The notes: a model not told the origin generated them from the letters alone. 64,000 nt of DNA from an uncultured Clostridia bacterium (GCA_910586765.1 CAJUJJ010000011.1:28777-92776); one strand, 5' to 3'. Shown: positions 18,934 to 28,847, counted from the first letter of the stretch. Numbers and translations: made by a program.

Positions 18934-19668
18934 TTATTCCTCTGTTAATCTATTTCTGATTTTGTTTGCAAGTGCTTCAATAATGGATACTGCTGGTACT
19001 TGAGAAGTATAATCTGTATGTTCTTCATCTTGTCTCATAGTGATATAATAGGAGATGTTAATATCTGACAATTTACTTATGGTACAATTTTCTGTATTGG
19101 TAATACTTATAATTTTACAATTAGAGCGTTTTAAACCATTTACAATTTTTACTGTTTGAGAAGATTCTCCTGACACTGACATTACAATAGCAACTGTAGA
19201 TTCTGCTTCCTGCATATTGATAGGATAAAAAGGGTCTGATATGCAAAGACTAAATTTTCCTATATTTGTAAAGCATCTTGCACCATATTGTCCCATATGT
19301 CCTGAAGTTCCTATGCCGACAAATAATACTCTTTCCATTTTTGCTATCATAGCTGCTGCTGTTTCTAACTGATTTTGAAATTTTTCTGTTTCTAATCTTT
19401 CAAAAAAAGCCTTTATTTCAGATAAATTTTCAGATACTTTGTTTATATTTTTTTGTTTGTTATATTCTTTCATTTTTAGTTTAAATTCTGCATAACCATC
19501 ACAGCCTATTTTTTTACAAAAACGCAATACTGTCGTAGTAGATACGTGTGCCTCTGTTGCAACTTCTCTAATCCTCATATAAGATATTGCATTTTTGTGC
19601 TGCATAATATATCCATAAACTTCTAATTCCAGCTCATTTAAACTTTGAATTTTTTCTGCTGTAAACAT
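18934..19668 (-). CDS. RpiR/MurR-family transcriptional regulator
   Basis: A 244-residue RpiR-family regulator: an N-terminal winged helix-turn-helix (IREVATEAHVSTTTVLRFC, residues about 35-55) and a C-terminal SIS sugar-phosphate-binding domain with VLFVGIGTSGHMGQYGAR and IVMSVSGESSQTVK. The SIS domain would sense a phosphosugar made by the PTS downstream. ATG 19668 is chosen because TGGAGG at 19675-19680 is well spaced from it; an in-frame TTG at 19674 touches the ribosome binding site. Together with the palindrome ahead of the EIIBCA gene this points to local control of the beta-glucoside operon. Confidence 0.9.
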   Translation of the reverse strand: MFTAEKIQSLNELELEVYGYIMQHKNAISYMRIREVATEAHVSTTTVLRFCKKIGCDGYAEFKLKMKEYNKQKNINKVSENLSEIKAFFERLETEKFQNQLETAAAMIAKMERVLFVGIGTSGHMGQYGARCFTNIGKFSLCISDPFYPINMQEAESTVAIVMSVSGESSQTVKIVNGLKRSNCKIISITNTENCTISKLSDINISYYITMRQDEEHTDYTSQVPAVSIIEALANKIRNRLTEE

Positions 19669-19916
19669 TGACAACCTCCATTTTCTTTTGTATTTTATGT
19701 AAAAACATTTTGAAAGTTATATAAAAGGCAAATTTTATAATTTTTATGAACATACTATAACATACTTTGTTTAACATGTCCAATTTTTTTACCTCAAAAT
19801 AAAACAGATGTTTAATTTTCATTGAGTATATTTGAAATATATTGCAAAAATAAAATATAAAGTATACAATAAAATAGGTATAAGTTAAAAAGACAGACAG
19901 AAAGAAGGAACTATAT

Positions 19917-21056
19917 TTGGAAAAGTTAAAACCAACTGTTACAGAACGCAGACGCCAAACAAGAGGCGATATATATAGATATATATTCCATTCACATGAA
20001 CCAGTCAGTAAACAGCAGATTGCTAACGTTCTTAATATTAGCCTTCCTACTGTTTATAAAAATCTTGCAGAATTAGAAAAGGCAGGATTAGTAAAAGTCG
20101 GTGAAATAAAAAATTCTACTGGCGGAAGACCTCCTGTAGCTTATGTTGCAGAAGGAAATATTAAATTTGCATTAGGTGTAGCAATTTCTGCTAATCATAT
20201 TAGAATGCTCGCCTCAGATTTAAAACAAAATGTATTAGCTTATCATAAAATACGTTTGGATACTACTATTACAAGTGATATTATATTCCATATTGGTGAT
20301 AAAGTGGAAGAATTTTTATTACAAAATAATTTAGATAAAAATAGGCTACTTGGTATAGGAATTACAATACCTGGTGTTTTTGACAGAGATACTGGAGAAT
20401 TAATGCTATCTCCTACTATGAAATTAGAAAATTTTCATATTGACGAAATGAGAAAAAAAATTTCTTACCCTTTGTATTTTGAAAATGATAGTACAAGCGG
20501 AGGCAATGCAGAATGGTTATCCCGTACATTAGAAGAACAAAAAAAAGATTTTGTATATCTTTTTTTGGAATATGGTGTAGGAGGAGCAATATTTGTAAAT
20601 GGAAAACAATACTATGGAGATAATCATAGAAGTGCAGAATTTGGTCATATGTGTGTAGAAGCAAATGGAAAAATATGTAATTGTGGTAAACATGGGTGCT
20701 TGGAAGCATATTGTAGTGCATTTCGTTTCAGTCGTGATTTAGGTATCACAATAGAAGAATTTTTTGAAGGTTTAAAATATGGTAATAAAGAATATCAAAT
20801 AATATGGAATGACGCACTTACTCATATTGCTATTGCAATAAATAATTTAAGAATGGCATTTGACTGTGACGTAGTATTAGGAGGCTTTCTCTCAGAATAT
20901 TTAGAACCATACCAATGGAAATTAAAAAAGATATTAAGTGAATTAAATACATTTGAGGAAAACGCAAATTACATTAAAATTGGGAAATATCCTCGTAGAG
21001 CAGGTATGCTTGGTGTAGCTTGGCACTTTACAAATCAATTTATAATAAGTATTTAA
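19917..21056 (+). CDS. ROK-family transcriptional regulator, XylR-like
   Basis: A 379-residue ROK repressor. The N-terminal winged helix-turn-helix is visible (SKQQIANVLNISLPTVYKNL, residues about 33-52), followed by a sugar-kinase-like ROK domain with LGIGITIPGVFDRDTG and the zinc motif CNCGKHGCLE. Start is a TTG at 19917 with AGAAGGAA seven bases before it. The typical target of such regulators is a pentose operon, and it converges with the isomerase-xylulokinase-ABC operon. Direct repeats in that operon's promoter are candidate binding sites. The kinase signature is probably used only for sugar sensing. Confidence 0.87.
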   Translation: MEKLKPTVTERRRQTRGDIYRYIFHSHEPVSKQQIANVLNISLPTVYKNLAELEKAGLVKVGEIKNSTGGRPPVAYVAEGNIKFALGVAISANHIRMLASDLKQNVLAYHKIRLDTTITSDIIFHIGDKVEEFLLQNNLDKNRLLGIGITIPGVFDRDTGELMLSPTMKLENFHIDEMRKKISYPLYFENDSTSGGNAEWLSRTLEEQKKDFVYLFLEYGVGGAIFVNGKQYYGDNHRSAEFGHMCVEANGKICNCGKHGCLEAYCSAFRFSRDLGITIEEFFEGLKYGNKEYQIIWNDALTHIAIAINNLRMAFDCDVVLGGFLSEYLEPYQWKLKKILSELNTFEENANYIKIGKYPRRAGMLGVAWHFTNQFIISI

Positions 21057-21057
21057 A

Positions 21058-21119
21058 AAAAGACTGAAAAAACTTCAGTCTTTTGACAAATTTAAGCCCA
21101 AACGAACTTGTTTGGGCTT
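21058..21119. terminator. two tandem terminator hairpins
   Basis: First hairpin at 21058-21085: AAGACTGAA pairs with TTCAGTCTT followed by T's. Second at 21094-21119: AAGCCCAAAC pairs with GTTTGGGCTT around GAACTT. They separate the converging ROK and DUF4867 genes. Confidence 0.85.
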
Positions 21120-21174
21120 GTTAGGGAAATAAAATAATTTATATTTCAAGTCTTTTCAGACTTTAATATATTGT

Positions 21175-21807
21175 TTATATTTGACTTATGTCAATGTTTT
21201 TGCCTTCAATGCCAACATAAGCACCTTGTTTTGCTTCCATGCTTTCTGAATGTGCTAGCAACCATTTATTTTTTGCCCAAAGCAATTTATCTTCATCAAT
21301 ATGAAAAGAGATTTCTGGCTTTGCATTATTTGTACCCTTTGGCAATGCTACCATAACACGAAAACCTTTTTTTTCGTCTGTATGACAAGGGGCATAATGC
21401 AAACTTGTAGCATATATCTCTACCAATACTCCTTTTGGAACATAAAATGCTTTTACAGCAGAAGTATTTATTTTATTATTTTTTATATCACTTTGTTTTG
21501 CTAAAAGTAATATAAAATCTTCTGTACCAATATTAAATTCACTATCTCTATGGTATTCTAAACAGTTTAGCTTTGTATTATGACCATTACACCAGCCAAA
21601 TTGTACAGGCATACCACCATATAAACTTGTTGCTATAGTATTTGTTGCTTCTAAATTTTGTAATGCACTTTCTTCTGGCACATATTCTACTCCATCAGGT
21701 AAAGGAGTATATTTTTCTAATGCTTTTACGATTTCTAAACAGCCATCATATTGCACTATTCTGCCAAACTCCGAAAATTGTTTATCTGTAATTTGTAATA
21801 TATCCAT
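21175..21807 (-). CDS. DUF4867 family protein
   Basis: A 210-residue protein that I recognise as DUF4867. It has a cupin-like pattern: YGGMPVQFGWCNGHN, LEYHRDSEF and VLVEIYATSLHYAPCH, with conserved His, Glu and Cys residues that could bind metal. A cupin fold would fit a mutarotase, epimerase or lyxose-isomerase-like role on a sugar. It is the last gene of the sugar operon, 11 bases after the isomerase gene. ATG 21807 is chosen over an upstream in-frame start because AGGAG lies eight bases before it. Experimental function is unknown. Confidence 0.7.
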   Translation of the reverse strand: MDILQITDKQFSEFGRIVQYDGCLEIVKALEKYTPLPDGVEYVPEESALQNLEATNTIATSLYGGMPVQFGWCNGHNTKLNCLEYHRDSEFNIGTEDFILLLAKQSDIKNNKINTSAVKAFYVPKGVLVEIYATSLHYAPCHTDEKKGFRVMVALPKGTNNAKPEISFHIDEDKLLWAKNKWLLAHSESMEAKQGAYVGIEGKNIDISQI

Positions 21808-21818
21808 ATACAACACTC

Positions 21819-23309
21819 CTAGTTCCAAGGATTTTCTGTAATATAACGCACATTTTTAGGTTGATTATAATTAATTTCTTCTACAGGTACGCCAATATAT
21901 TTAAACACTTCAAACAATGTTTTTCCCCATTTTCCAAATGCTACTGCACCATGATGAGGATAATTTTTTTCTATCAGTATATGTCTGTAAAATCTACCCA
22001 TTTCGTGAATAGCAAATACTCCTATTGCTCCAAATGATTTTGTCGCTACTGGCAATACTTCTCCTTGTGCAATATATGCTCTTAATTTATTATCTGCTGT
22101 GCTTTGCAGTCTGTATAATGTGATATTTCCTGGTATAATATCACCTTCTAATGTGCCATTTGTTACTTCTACAGGCAATGCTCTCGCCATAATTTTTTGA
22201 TATTTCATTTCATGGAATGACAATTTTGCTGTACAAGTATTTCCACAGTGAAATCCCATAAAAGTGTCTGTATGAGTATAATCAAATTTTCCTTCAATAC
22301 TTTCTTGATACATATCTTTAGGAACAGAGTTGTTAATATCTAATAATGTAACAGCATCTCTGCTGACTACTGTTCCTATAAATTCACTTAATGTACCATA
22401 AATATCTACTTCACAAGAAACAGGTATACCACGTCCTGTTAATATACTATTAACATAACATGGAACAAATCCAAACATTGTCTGGAAAGCAGGCCAGCAT
22501 TTTGTTGTGATTGCAACATATTCTCTATAACCTTTATGTTCTTTTACCCAATCTTCTAATGTCAACTCATATTGTGCAAGTTTAGGCAAAATTTCAGGTT
22601 TTTTATTTCCGTCTGAAAGGTCTTTTTCCATTTCTTTTACAACATCTGGTATTCTTGGGTCATCAGCGTGTTTTAAAAATGCCTCATACAAATCCAGTTC
22701 TGAATTTTCTTCAATTTCCACGCCTAAATTATATAATTGTTTAATAGGGGCATTACAAGCAAGAAAATTCATTGGGCGAGGGCCAAAGCTGATGATTTTC
22801 AAATTTTGTAAAGCATATACTGCCCTTGCAATAGGTAAAAATTCATAAATCATATCTGCACAGTCTTCTGCATCTCCTACAGGATATTCTGGAATATATG
22901 CTTTTACATTACGTAATGCTAAATTATAGCTTGCATTGAGCATACCACAATAAGCATCTCCACGTCCGTCCATAAGGTCATTTTGACTTTCTTCTGCTGC
23001 TGCACAAAACATTTTAGGGCCATCAAAATGTTTTGCTAATAATGTTTCTGAAATTTCTGGGCCAAAATTTCCTAAATATACACATAAAGCGTTACAATTT
23101 GCTTTTTTAATATCTTCTAAAGCGTTTATCATATCAATTTCGCTTTCTATAATGGTAACAGGACATTCATAAATATCGTGACTACCATATTTTTTTTGAT
23201 ATGTTTGTACTAATGCTTTTCTTCTATTTTCTGCAAGAGAAGCAGGAAAACAGTCACGACTTACTGCTACAATACCAATTTTTATTTCTGGAATATTATT
23301 AATATTCAT
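21819..23309 (-). CDS. L-fucose/L-arabinose-isomerase-like sugar isomerase
   Basis: A 496-residue protein of the L-fucose isomerase superfamily, with N-terminal IKIGIVAVSRDCFPASLAE and conserved elements VYLGNFGPE, FCAAAEES, DGRGDAYCGM and MGFHCGNTCTAKL. It replaces a classic xylose isomerase in front of a xylulokinase gene, so it probably makes D-xylulose or a related ketose from the imported sugar. Relatives with unassigned activity are common in gut Firmicutes. ATG 23309 is chosen because AGGAAG at 23318-23323 fits it; a TTG six bases upstream is in frame. The substrate cannot be read from sequence. Confidence 0.78.
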   Translation of the reverse strand: MNINNIPEIKIGIVAVSRDCFPASLAENRRKALVQTYQKKYGSHDIYECPVTIIESEIDMINALEDIKKANCNALCVYLGNFGPEISETLLAKHFDGPKMFCAAAEESQNDLMDGRGDAYCGMLNASYNLALRNVKAYIPEYPVGDAEDCADMIYEFLPIARAVYALQNLKIISFGPRPMNFLACNAPIKQLYNLGVEIEENSELDLYEAFLKHADDPRIPDVVKEMEKDLSDGNKKPEILPKLAQYELTLEDWVKEHKGYREYVAITTKCWPAFQTMFGFVPCYVNSILTGRGIPVSCEVDIYGTLSEFIGTVVSRDAVTLLDINNSVPKDMYQESIEGKFDYTHTDTFMGFHCGNTCTAKLSFHEMKYQKIMARALPVEVTNGTLEGDIIPGNITLYRLQSTADNKLRAYIAQGEVLPVATKSFGAIGVFAIHEMGRFYRHILIEKNYPHHGAVAFGKWGKTLFEVFKYIGVPVEEINYNQPKNVRYITENPWN

Positions 23310-23325
23310 ATACAATACTTCCTTT

Positions 23326-24798
23326 CTAAATTTCTGTAAATATATTTTTTAATGTAGGGTATAATTTGCGGAATGTCTGATAACGCTTTTCATAACGCTC
23401 AGCAATTTCTTTATCTGGTGCAATTTTATCTGTACTATGAACTAATTTTTTTACTGCATCATTTACAGAAGTATACTCTCCGCAGGCAACAGCAGCAAGT
23501 ATTGCTCCGCCATATCCTGGCCCTTGTTCTGTTTCTGGAGTGATAAGTTCTATATTTAATACATTGGCAAGTATTTTTTTCCATAAAGGACTTTTTGCAC
23601 CGCCTCCGCAAATCATACTGCTATTCACTTGTATTCCCAATTCTTTTACTGCTTCTAAACTGTCACGTATACCAAATGCAACACCTTCTAATACTGCCTG
23701 TGTCATATCCTCTCTTGTAGAGTTCATAGAAAGCCCTATAAAACAGCTTCTTGCATTGGTATCATTATGAGGAGCTCTCTCTCCCATTAAATAAGGCAAA
23801 TAATAAATATGGTTTTTACCTAAATTGTCTATAGAAATATTTTGTTGTTCTTTTTCGTATTGTTCTGTTTTGAGTATATCTTCTAACCACCATTTATTAC
23901 AAGAGGCTGCGGATAACATACAACCCATTAAGTGAAACTGACCATCAGCGTGTGCAAAAGCGTGTAATGCGTTAGCACTATCTGCTTTAAATGTTTTACT
24001 AGATATAAATACTGTTCCTGACGTTCCTAGTGATATATTACAACTGCCTTCTCCTACTGTTGCAGTACCGATTGCTGCAGCAGCATTATCTCCTGCTCCT
24101 GCTACAATTTTTACATTTTCTGGAATACCAAGTTTTTGTGCAATATCTCGTTTTATTGTACCTACTACTTCATAACTTTCAAATAATTTTGGCATTTGTG
24201 ATTGTTTTACACCACATATAGAAAGCATTTCATTGCTCCAGCATTTATTTTTGACATCAAGCAAAAGTGTACCAGAGGCATCAGAATAATCTGTGCAATG
24301 TACTCCCGAAAGCATATAATTGATGTAATCTTTAGGAAGCATAATTTTATCTATTTTTGAAAATGCTTCTGTTTCATGTTTTTTCAGCCATAATATTTTT
24401 GGAGCAGTAAATCCAGCAAATGCAATATTTCCTGTATATTCTGAAAGTTTTTGTTTGCCAATTTCATTATTCAAGTAATCTGTTTCTTCATTTGTTCTGC
24501 CATCATTCCAAAGTATTGCTGGACGAATAACAGCATCTTGTTTGTCCAGTATTACCAAACCGTGCATTTGTCCACCTGCACCTATTCCAGCAATTTGACT
24601 TTTATCGCAATTTACAGTTAATTCACTTATTCCATAAAGTACCTCTCTAAACCAATCTTCTGGATTTTGTTCTGACCAGCCTGACTGTGGAAAAAAAATA
24701 GTATATTCACGAGATACAATATTTTTAATTTCTCCTTTTTCATTCATTAAAAGCAGTTTTACTGCAGAAGTGCCCAAATCTATACCAATATAGAGCAT
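23326..24798 (-). CDS. xylB: xylulokinase
   Basis: A 490-residue FGGY-family kinase matching XylB. N-terminal IGIDLGTSAVKLLLMNEKG is the phosphate-1 motif; GGQMHGLVILD and ILWNDGRTNEE are hallmarks of xylulokinase; the C-terminal domain has GGGAKSPLWKKILA and GPGYGGAILA. It phosphorylates D-xylulose, or possibly another pentulose, with ATP in the cytoplasm. It lies between the ABC transporter genes and the isomerase gene, so the pathway is sugar, ketose, ketose 5-phosphate. No defects are visible. Confidence 0.9.
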   Translation of the reverse strand: MLYIGIDLGTSAVKLLLMNEKGEIKNIVSREYTIFFPQSGWSEQNPEDWFREVLYGISELTVNCDKSQIAGIGAGGQMHGLVILDKQDAVIRPAILWNDGRTNEETDYLNNEIGKQKLSEYTGNIAFAGFTAPKILWLKKHETEAFSKIDKIMLPKDYINYMLSGVHCTDYSDASGTLLLDVKNKCWSNEMLSICGVKQSQMPKLFESYEVVGTIKRDIAQKLGIPENVKIVAGAGDNAAAAIGTATVGEGSCNISLGTSGTVFISSKTFKADSANALHAFAHADGQFHLMGCMLSAASCNKWWLEDILKTEQYEKEQQNISIDNLGKNHIYYLPYLMGERAPHNDTNARSCFIGLSMNSTREDMTQAVLEGVAFGIRDSLEAVKELGIQVNSSMICGGGAKSPLWKKILANVLNIELITPETEQGPGYGGAILAAVACGEYTSVNDAVKKLVHSTDKIAPDKEIAERYEKRYQTFRKLYPTLKNIFTEI

Positions 24799-24815
24799 TT
24801 TTTTCCCTCCTTTTA

Positions 24816-25964
24816 TTATGATTTTCCTGCTTTTTTATTAGAAACAACGTCAAATACAACAGCAATAATTAATACAAGTCCTTTTACTACATACTGCCAT
24901 TGGTCTGGCAAACCATAAATAGACATACCTTGATTGATAACACCTAAAAGTATCGCACCAACCATAATACCAGGTACAGAACCAGAACCACCATATGCAG
25001 AAGCTCCTCCTATAAAGCAAGAAGCGATTGCGTCCATTTCATATGTATTACCCATGTTACCATCTACAGAGCCAATACGTGCTGCAACAAGTAAACCAGA
25101 AAGACCTGCTAATATACTCATTAAAAAATATGCCCAAAAGTATACTTTGCGAGGGTCAATGCCAGAAAGTTTTGTTGCTTTTTCATTACCGCCTACTGCA
25201 TAAAAATAACGTCCAAATACAGTTGATGATGTAATAAATGCAAATATCAATACAATAACAAGTATCCATAATAACATAACTGGAATACCTTTATATTGTG
25301 ACAGCTTCCAACTATATATTATAATCAGTGCATCAATAATAATCAACTTTGCAATCATAAATGCAAAACTTTCTGCCTGATACCCTTGTTTTACTTTTTT
25401 TGCACGACTTCCTATCATCAATACTGCTATCAGTGCTGCTATAATAATACCTATAATCAGTGCTGAAGTACAATGTTTCATTTTTTCTCCTGGAAACATA
25501 ATATAAGAAGTAAAAAGATTTAAAAAACTCTCATTAGAAATACTAATTGTTTTGGAGTCTAATACAACACGTGCTAAACCACGATATAAAAACATACCTG
25601 CTAATGTACAAATAAATGGTGGAATATGAACATAGCCTACTAAATAACCTTGTATTGCACCAATTACTAACGCTGCACCAATAGCAATGATTACTGCAAG
25701 CATAGGGTTCATACCTGCTTCTAATGATTTGGCAGCCAAAGCGGCGGAAAGACACAATGTTGCACCAACAGAAAGGTCAACATTTCCTCCTGTTAATATA
25801 CATAACAACATTCCGCACGCCATAATTAAAACATAGGCATTTTGTAAAAGTAAATTAGAAATATTTTGTGCTAAAAGTAACTTGCCACCTGTTAAAGCAG
25901 TAAAGAATATAAATACCACAACAAGTGCAAGCACCATTGTATATTTTTTGACAACTGACTTCAT
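24816..25964 (-). CDS. mmsB: multiple-monosaccharide ABC transporter permease (MmsB/GguB-type)
   Basis: A 382-residue inner-membrane permease of the ribose/xylose ABC family with about ten hydrophobic helices. The motif GGNVDLSVGATLCLSAALAA and the C-terminal ASCFIGGASAYGGSGSVPG are characteristic. The size and its partners resemble the GguB/MmsB type rather than the shorter RbsC. It overlaps the ATPase gene by four bases (ATGA), showing tight co-translation. Confidence 0.88.
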   Translation of the reverse strand: MKSVVKKYTMVLALVVVFIFFTALTGGKLLLAQNISNLLLQNAYVLIMACGMLLCILTGGNVDLSVGATLCLSAALAAKSLEAGMNPMLAVIIAIGAALVIGAIQGYLVGYVHIPPFICTLAGMFLYRGLARVVLDSKTISISNESFLNLFTSYIMFPGEKMKHCTSALIIGIIIAALIAVLMIGSRAKKVKQGYQAESFAFMIAKLIIIDALIIIYSWKLSQYKGIPVMLLWILVIVLIFAFITSSTVFGRYFYAVGGNEKATKLSGIDPRKVYFWAYFLMSILAGLSGLLVAARIGSVDGNMGNTYEMDAIASCFIGGASAYGGSGSVPGIMVGAILLGVINQGMSIYGLPDQWQYVVKGLVLIIAVVFDVVSNKKAGKS

Positions 25965-27514
25965 GCTGAAACCTCCTTATCTTTAGACGAAAGTATTGCA
26001 CTCATAATTTTTTCTTGTGTTGCATATTTTGCGTCCATTTCTCCTACAATATCTCCCTCATTCATAATATAAATACGGTCACACATTCCTAACAATTCAG
26101 GAAGTTCAGAAGAAATCATAACAACTGCTTTTCCCTCTTTTACCATATCATTCATAATGCAATAAATTTCATATTTTGCACCAACATCAATACCCCTGCT
26201 TGGTTCATCTAAAAATAATACATTTGGTTCTGCAAACATCCATTTTGAAAGCAGTACCTTTTGCTGATTTCCCCCTGAAAGGTTTCCAACATTTTGTTGT
26301 ACGCTTGGAGTTTTTGTTTTCATAGCTTTTGCATAATCTTCTGCTATTTTATTTTCTTTTGCAATATCAATGATACCTTGCTTATTTGCAATTTTTTCTA
26401 TACGTGCCATTGTTGTATTTTTGGCAATGGTATCTGATAGTATCAATCCATTTGTTTTTCTATCTTCTGTAGCATAAGCAAGCCCGTTTTCTATAGCGTC
26501 ACGTACATCTTTTAAATGTACCTCTTTTCCATTTATAAATTCTTGACCAGAAATATGACTGCCGTAACTTTTTCCAAAAAGTGACATTGCCATTTCTGTT
26601 CTTCCTGCTCCCTGCAATCCAGAAAATCCTACAATTTCACCTTTATGTACTTTAAAACTTACATTATTTACAATTCTCTTCTCTGTATAAATAGGGTGGT
26701 ATACTGTCCAATTTTTTGCTTCAAAAAGCACTTCATTACTAACATGATGTTCTCTTTCTGGGTATCTGTTAGAAAGTTCCCTTCCAACCATTCCTTTTAT
26801 AATTCTTTCTTCATCAATATTATGGTCTGCATTATCCATTGTTTCTATAGTAGAACCATCACGCACTACAGTAATTTTATCTGCAACATATGCTACCTCA
26901 TTTAATTTATGTGTAATAATAATTGCTGTCATACCTTCATTTTTAAAGCCAATAAGCATATCTAAAAGCATTTGGGAGTCTTCTTCATTTAAAGAAGAAG
27001 TTGGTTCATCTAATATCAACAATTTTACATTTTTTGAAAGTGCTTTTGCTATTTCTACTAACTGCTGTTTTCCAGTACCAATATCTTTTATTAAAACACT
27101 TGATTGCTCTTTTAATCCAACTCTTTTCATATTTTCAGAAGCCTGTTGATACGTTTCATTCCAATTTATTTTACCAAATTTATTTTTTCTCTCATTTCCC
27201 AAAAACATATTCTCTGCTATTGTCATTTCAGGTATTAGTGCAAGTTCTTGGTGAATAATGACAATACCTAATTTTTCACTGTCATGAATATTATTAAATT
27301 TACAAACTTCTCCATTGTATACAATATCTCCTGTATACTGTCCATATGGTATTGTTCCAGAAAGTACATTCATAAGAGTAGATTTCCCTGCACCATTTTC
27401 TCCTACCAGTGCATGAATTTCTCCTCTTTGCACTTTTAAATTTACATTATCTAGTGCTTTTACACCAGGATAAAGTTTTGTAATATTTTTCATTTCCAGT
27501 ATATAATCTGTCAA
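25961..27514 (-). CDS. mmsA: multiple-monosaccharide ABC transporter ATPase (MmsA/GguA-type)
   Basis: A 517-residue twin ATPase. Domain one has Walker A GENGAGKSTLMNVL, signature TGKQQLVEIAKAL and Walker B LLILDEPTSSL. Domain two has a degenerate P-loop (GLQGAGRTEMA), signature LSGGNQQKVLLSKW and VLFLDEPSRGID. This dual arrangement is usual for ribose/xylose/galactose uptake. I chose the TTG at 27514, which has GGGGG seven bases before it, over an ATG at 27574 that would include an upstream hairpin in the coding region. The gene is preceded by an intercistronic hairpin that may favour expression of the binding protein. Confidence 0.88.
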   Translation of the reverse strand: MTDYILEMKNITKLYPGVKALDNVNLKVQRGEIHALVGENGAGKSTLMNVLSGTIPYGQYTGDIVYNGEVCKFNNIHDSEKLGIVIIHQELALIPEMTIAENMFLGNERKNKFGKINWNETYQQASENMKRVGLKEQSSVLIKDIGTGKQQLVEIAKALSKNVKLLILDEPTSSLNEEDSQMLLDMLIGFKNEGMTAIIITHKLNEVAYVADKITVVRDGSTIETMDNADHNIDEERIIKGMVGRELSNRYPEREHHVSNEVLFEAKNWTVYHPIYTEKRIVNNVSFKVHKGEIVGFSGLQGAGRTEMAMSLFGKSYGSHISGQEFINGKEVHLKDVRDAIENGLAYATEDRKTNGLILSDTIAKNTTMARIEKIANKQGIIDIAKENKIAEDYAKAMKTKTPSVQQNVGNLSGGNQQKVLLSKWMFAEPNVLFLDEPSRGIDVGAKYEIYCIMNDMVKEGKAVVMISSELPELLGMCDRIYIMNEGDIVGEMDAKYATQEKIMSAILSSKDKEVSA

Positions 27515-27543
27515 ATAGATTACCCCCTTACTGATGATATTTG

Positions 27544-27561
27544 CGAGGGCAAAAGCCCTCG
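27544..27561 (-). other. intercistronic hairpin between chvE and mmsA
   Basis: CGAGGGC and GCCCTCG form a seven-base-pair GC-rich stem with an AAAA/TTTT loop. On the transcribed strand it is not followed by a U run, so it is more likely an mRNA stabiliser for the upstream binding-protein transcript than a full terminator. Confidence 0.65.
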
Positions 27562-27586
27562 TTTTATATATCATCTTTTATTATGA

Positions 27587-28762
27587 TTATTGTACGCCTT
27601 TTGGATAACCATTTTCGTCTAAAGTATAATAACCTGTATCTACTAATTCTGTTTGAATATTATCTTTTGTAATAACAGTTGGTGTTAAAAGATAAGAAGG
27701 TATTATGCCTGTACCATTGTCATAAGACTCTGTATCATACATACATTCAAAATCCCAGCCAGAATTAGAAATCAAACTTTCATCTGGTGTTTCACCATTT
27801 AAAAGAGCAACACCTAAATCTAATGTAGCTACTGCTTCATTTGCTACCGCTTTATATACTGTCATAGTTTGTTTGCCATCTACAATATTAGCTAAATTTG
27901 CTTCATCTCCGTCTTGTCCTGTAATCAATACTTTATTGTCGCCTGCATAGTCAGAGTCTATTGCTTGTGTTACGCCCAATGCTGTAGAGTCATTAGAGCA
28001 AAGAGCTACATCTAGTTGTGTTCCACCAGAATAGTTAGAGCCTAATATATTTTGAAATCTTGTTAATGCTGTTGCAGTATCCCATGCTTTTGTTGCAACT
28101 TGTTGAAATTCTGTTTGTCCAGATGGTACATTTAATATTCCTGCATCAATATAAGGTTTTAATACATCAAATGCACCGTTAAAGAAGAATGGAGCATTGT
28201 TGTCTGCTGGGTCACCTGCTGTAAATTCAATGTTGTATTTTTTAGAAGTATCATTTAAGTCTAATCCTAATGTTTCCTCTACAAATTGCCCTTGAAGCTG
28301 TCCTACTTTATAGTTATCAAATGATACATAGTAGCTAATTGCATCTGTATTGTTAATCAAACGGTCATAGGAAATAACTGGAATTTCCAAATCTTTTGCA
28401 TCTTTAAGTACCTGAGAAAGTGCTTGTCCGTCAATCGCTGCAATAACAAGTAAATCAATTTCTCCTGCAATCAATCCTTCAATATCTTTTACTTGTTGGT
28501 CAATTTTGTTGTCTGAATAAGTTAATTCTACGTTGTATCCTTTACTTTCAAACTGCTGTTTTAAATAAGAGCCGTCTCTATTCCAACGCTCTAATGATTG
28601 TGTAGGCATTGCAATACCTACTGTCTTTGTTTCTCCAGAAGCACTGCTTTGTTCCTGCTCTGTGTCTGAACTGTCAGGCTCTGTACTGCCACCACTACAA
28701 GCTGCTATGGAAAATGCCATAACGCCTACCATGAAACCTGCCATCAATTTTCTTAACTTCAT
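27587..28762 (-). CDS. chvE: sugar-binding lipoprotein, ChvE-like
   Basis: A 391-residue solute-binding lipoprotein. Residues 1-22 are a signal peptide with a lipobox ending IAAC (cysteine 22), followed by an acidic Ser/Thr-rich linker. The mature part resembles ChvE, a multiple-monosaccharide binder: GIAMPTQSLERWNRDGSYL, LVIAAIDGQALSQVL, ISYDRLINNTDAISYYVSFD and LITGQDGDEAN. It is first in the operon and exported to the outer membrane face to collect sugar. The precise ligand could be xylose, arabinose, galactose or several of them. Confidence 0.9.
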   Translation of the reverse strand: MKLRKLMAGFMVGVMAFSIAACSGGSTEPDSSDTEQEQSSASGETKTVGIAMPTQSLERWNRDGSYLKQQFESKGYNVELTYSDNKIDQQVKDIEGLIAGEIDLLVIAAIDGQALSQVLKDAKDLEIPVISYDRLINNTDAISYYVSFDNYKVGQLQGQFVEETLGLDLNDTSKKYNIEFTAGDPADNNAPFFFNGAFDVLKPYIDAGILNVPSGQTEFQQVATKAWDTATALTRFQNILGSNYSGGTQLDVALCSNDSTALGVTQAIDSDYAGDNKVLITGQDGDEANLANIVDGKQTMTVYKAVANEAVATLDLGVALLNGETPDESLISNSGWDFECMYDTESYDNGTGIIPSYLLTPTVITKDNIQTELVDTGYYTLDENGYPKGVQ

Positions 28763-28800
28763 AAATATTTCCCCCTTTAGTTTTAAAATAACTTTTATAA

Positions 28801-28847
28801 AATACTTTTATAATATTAGTTATAATACTTTTAGAATAATATGTCAA
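28801..28847 (-). promoter_or_regulatory. promoter of the chvE-mmsAB-xylB operon with direct repeats
   Basis: On the reverse strand TTGACA (28842-28847) and TATAAC (28819-28824) are 17 bases apart. The decamer AATACTTTTA occurs at 28801-28810 and 28824-28833, flanking the -10 box, a good place for repression, possibly by the ROK protein. The 363-base divergent gap up to the GH13 gene holds no other recognisable feature. Confidence 0.65.

Noticed and set aside
27544..27561. GC-rich hairpin as the transcription terminator of chvE
   Set aside because: On the transcribed strand the stem is not followed by a U run, and downstream mmsA has a good ribosome binding site and no promoter of its own, so an intercistronic role is more likely.
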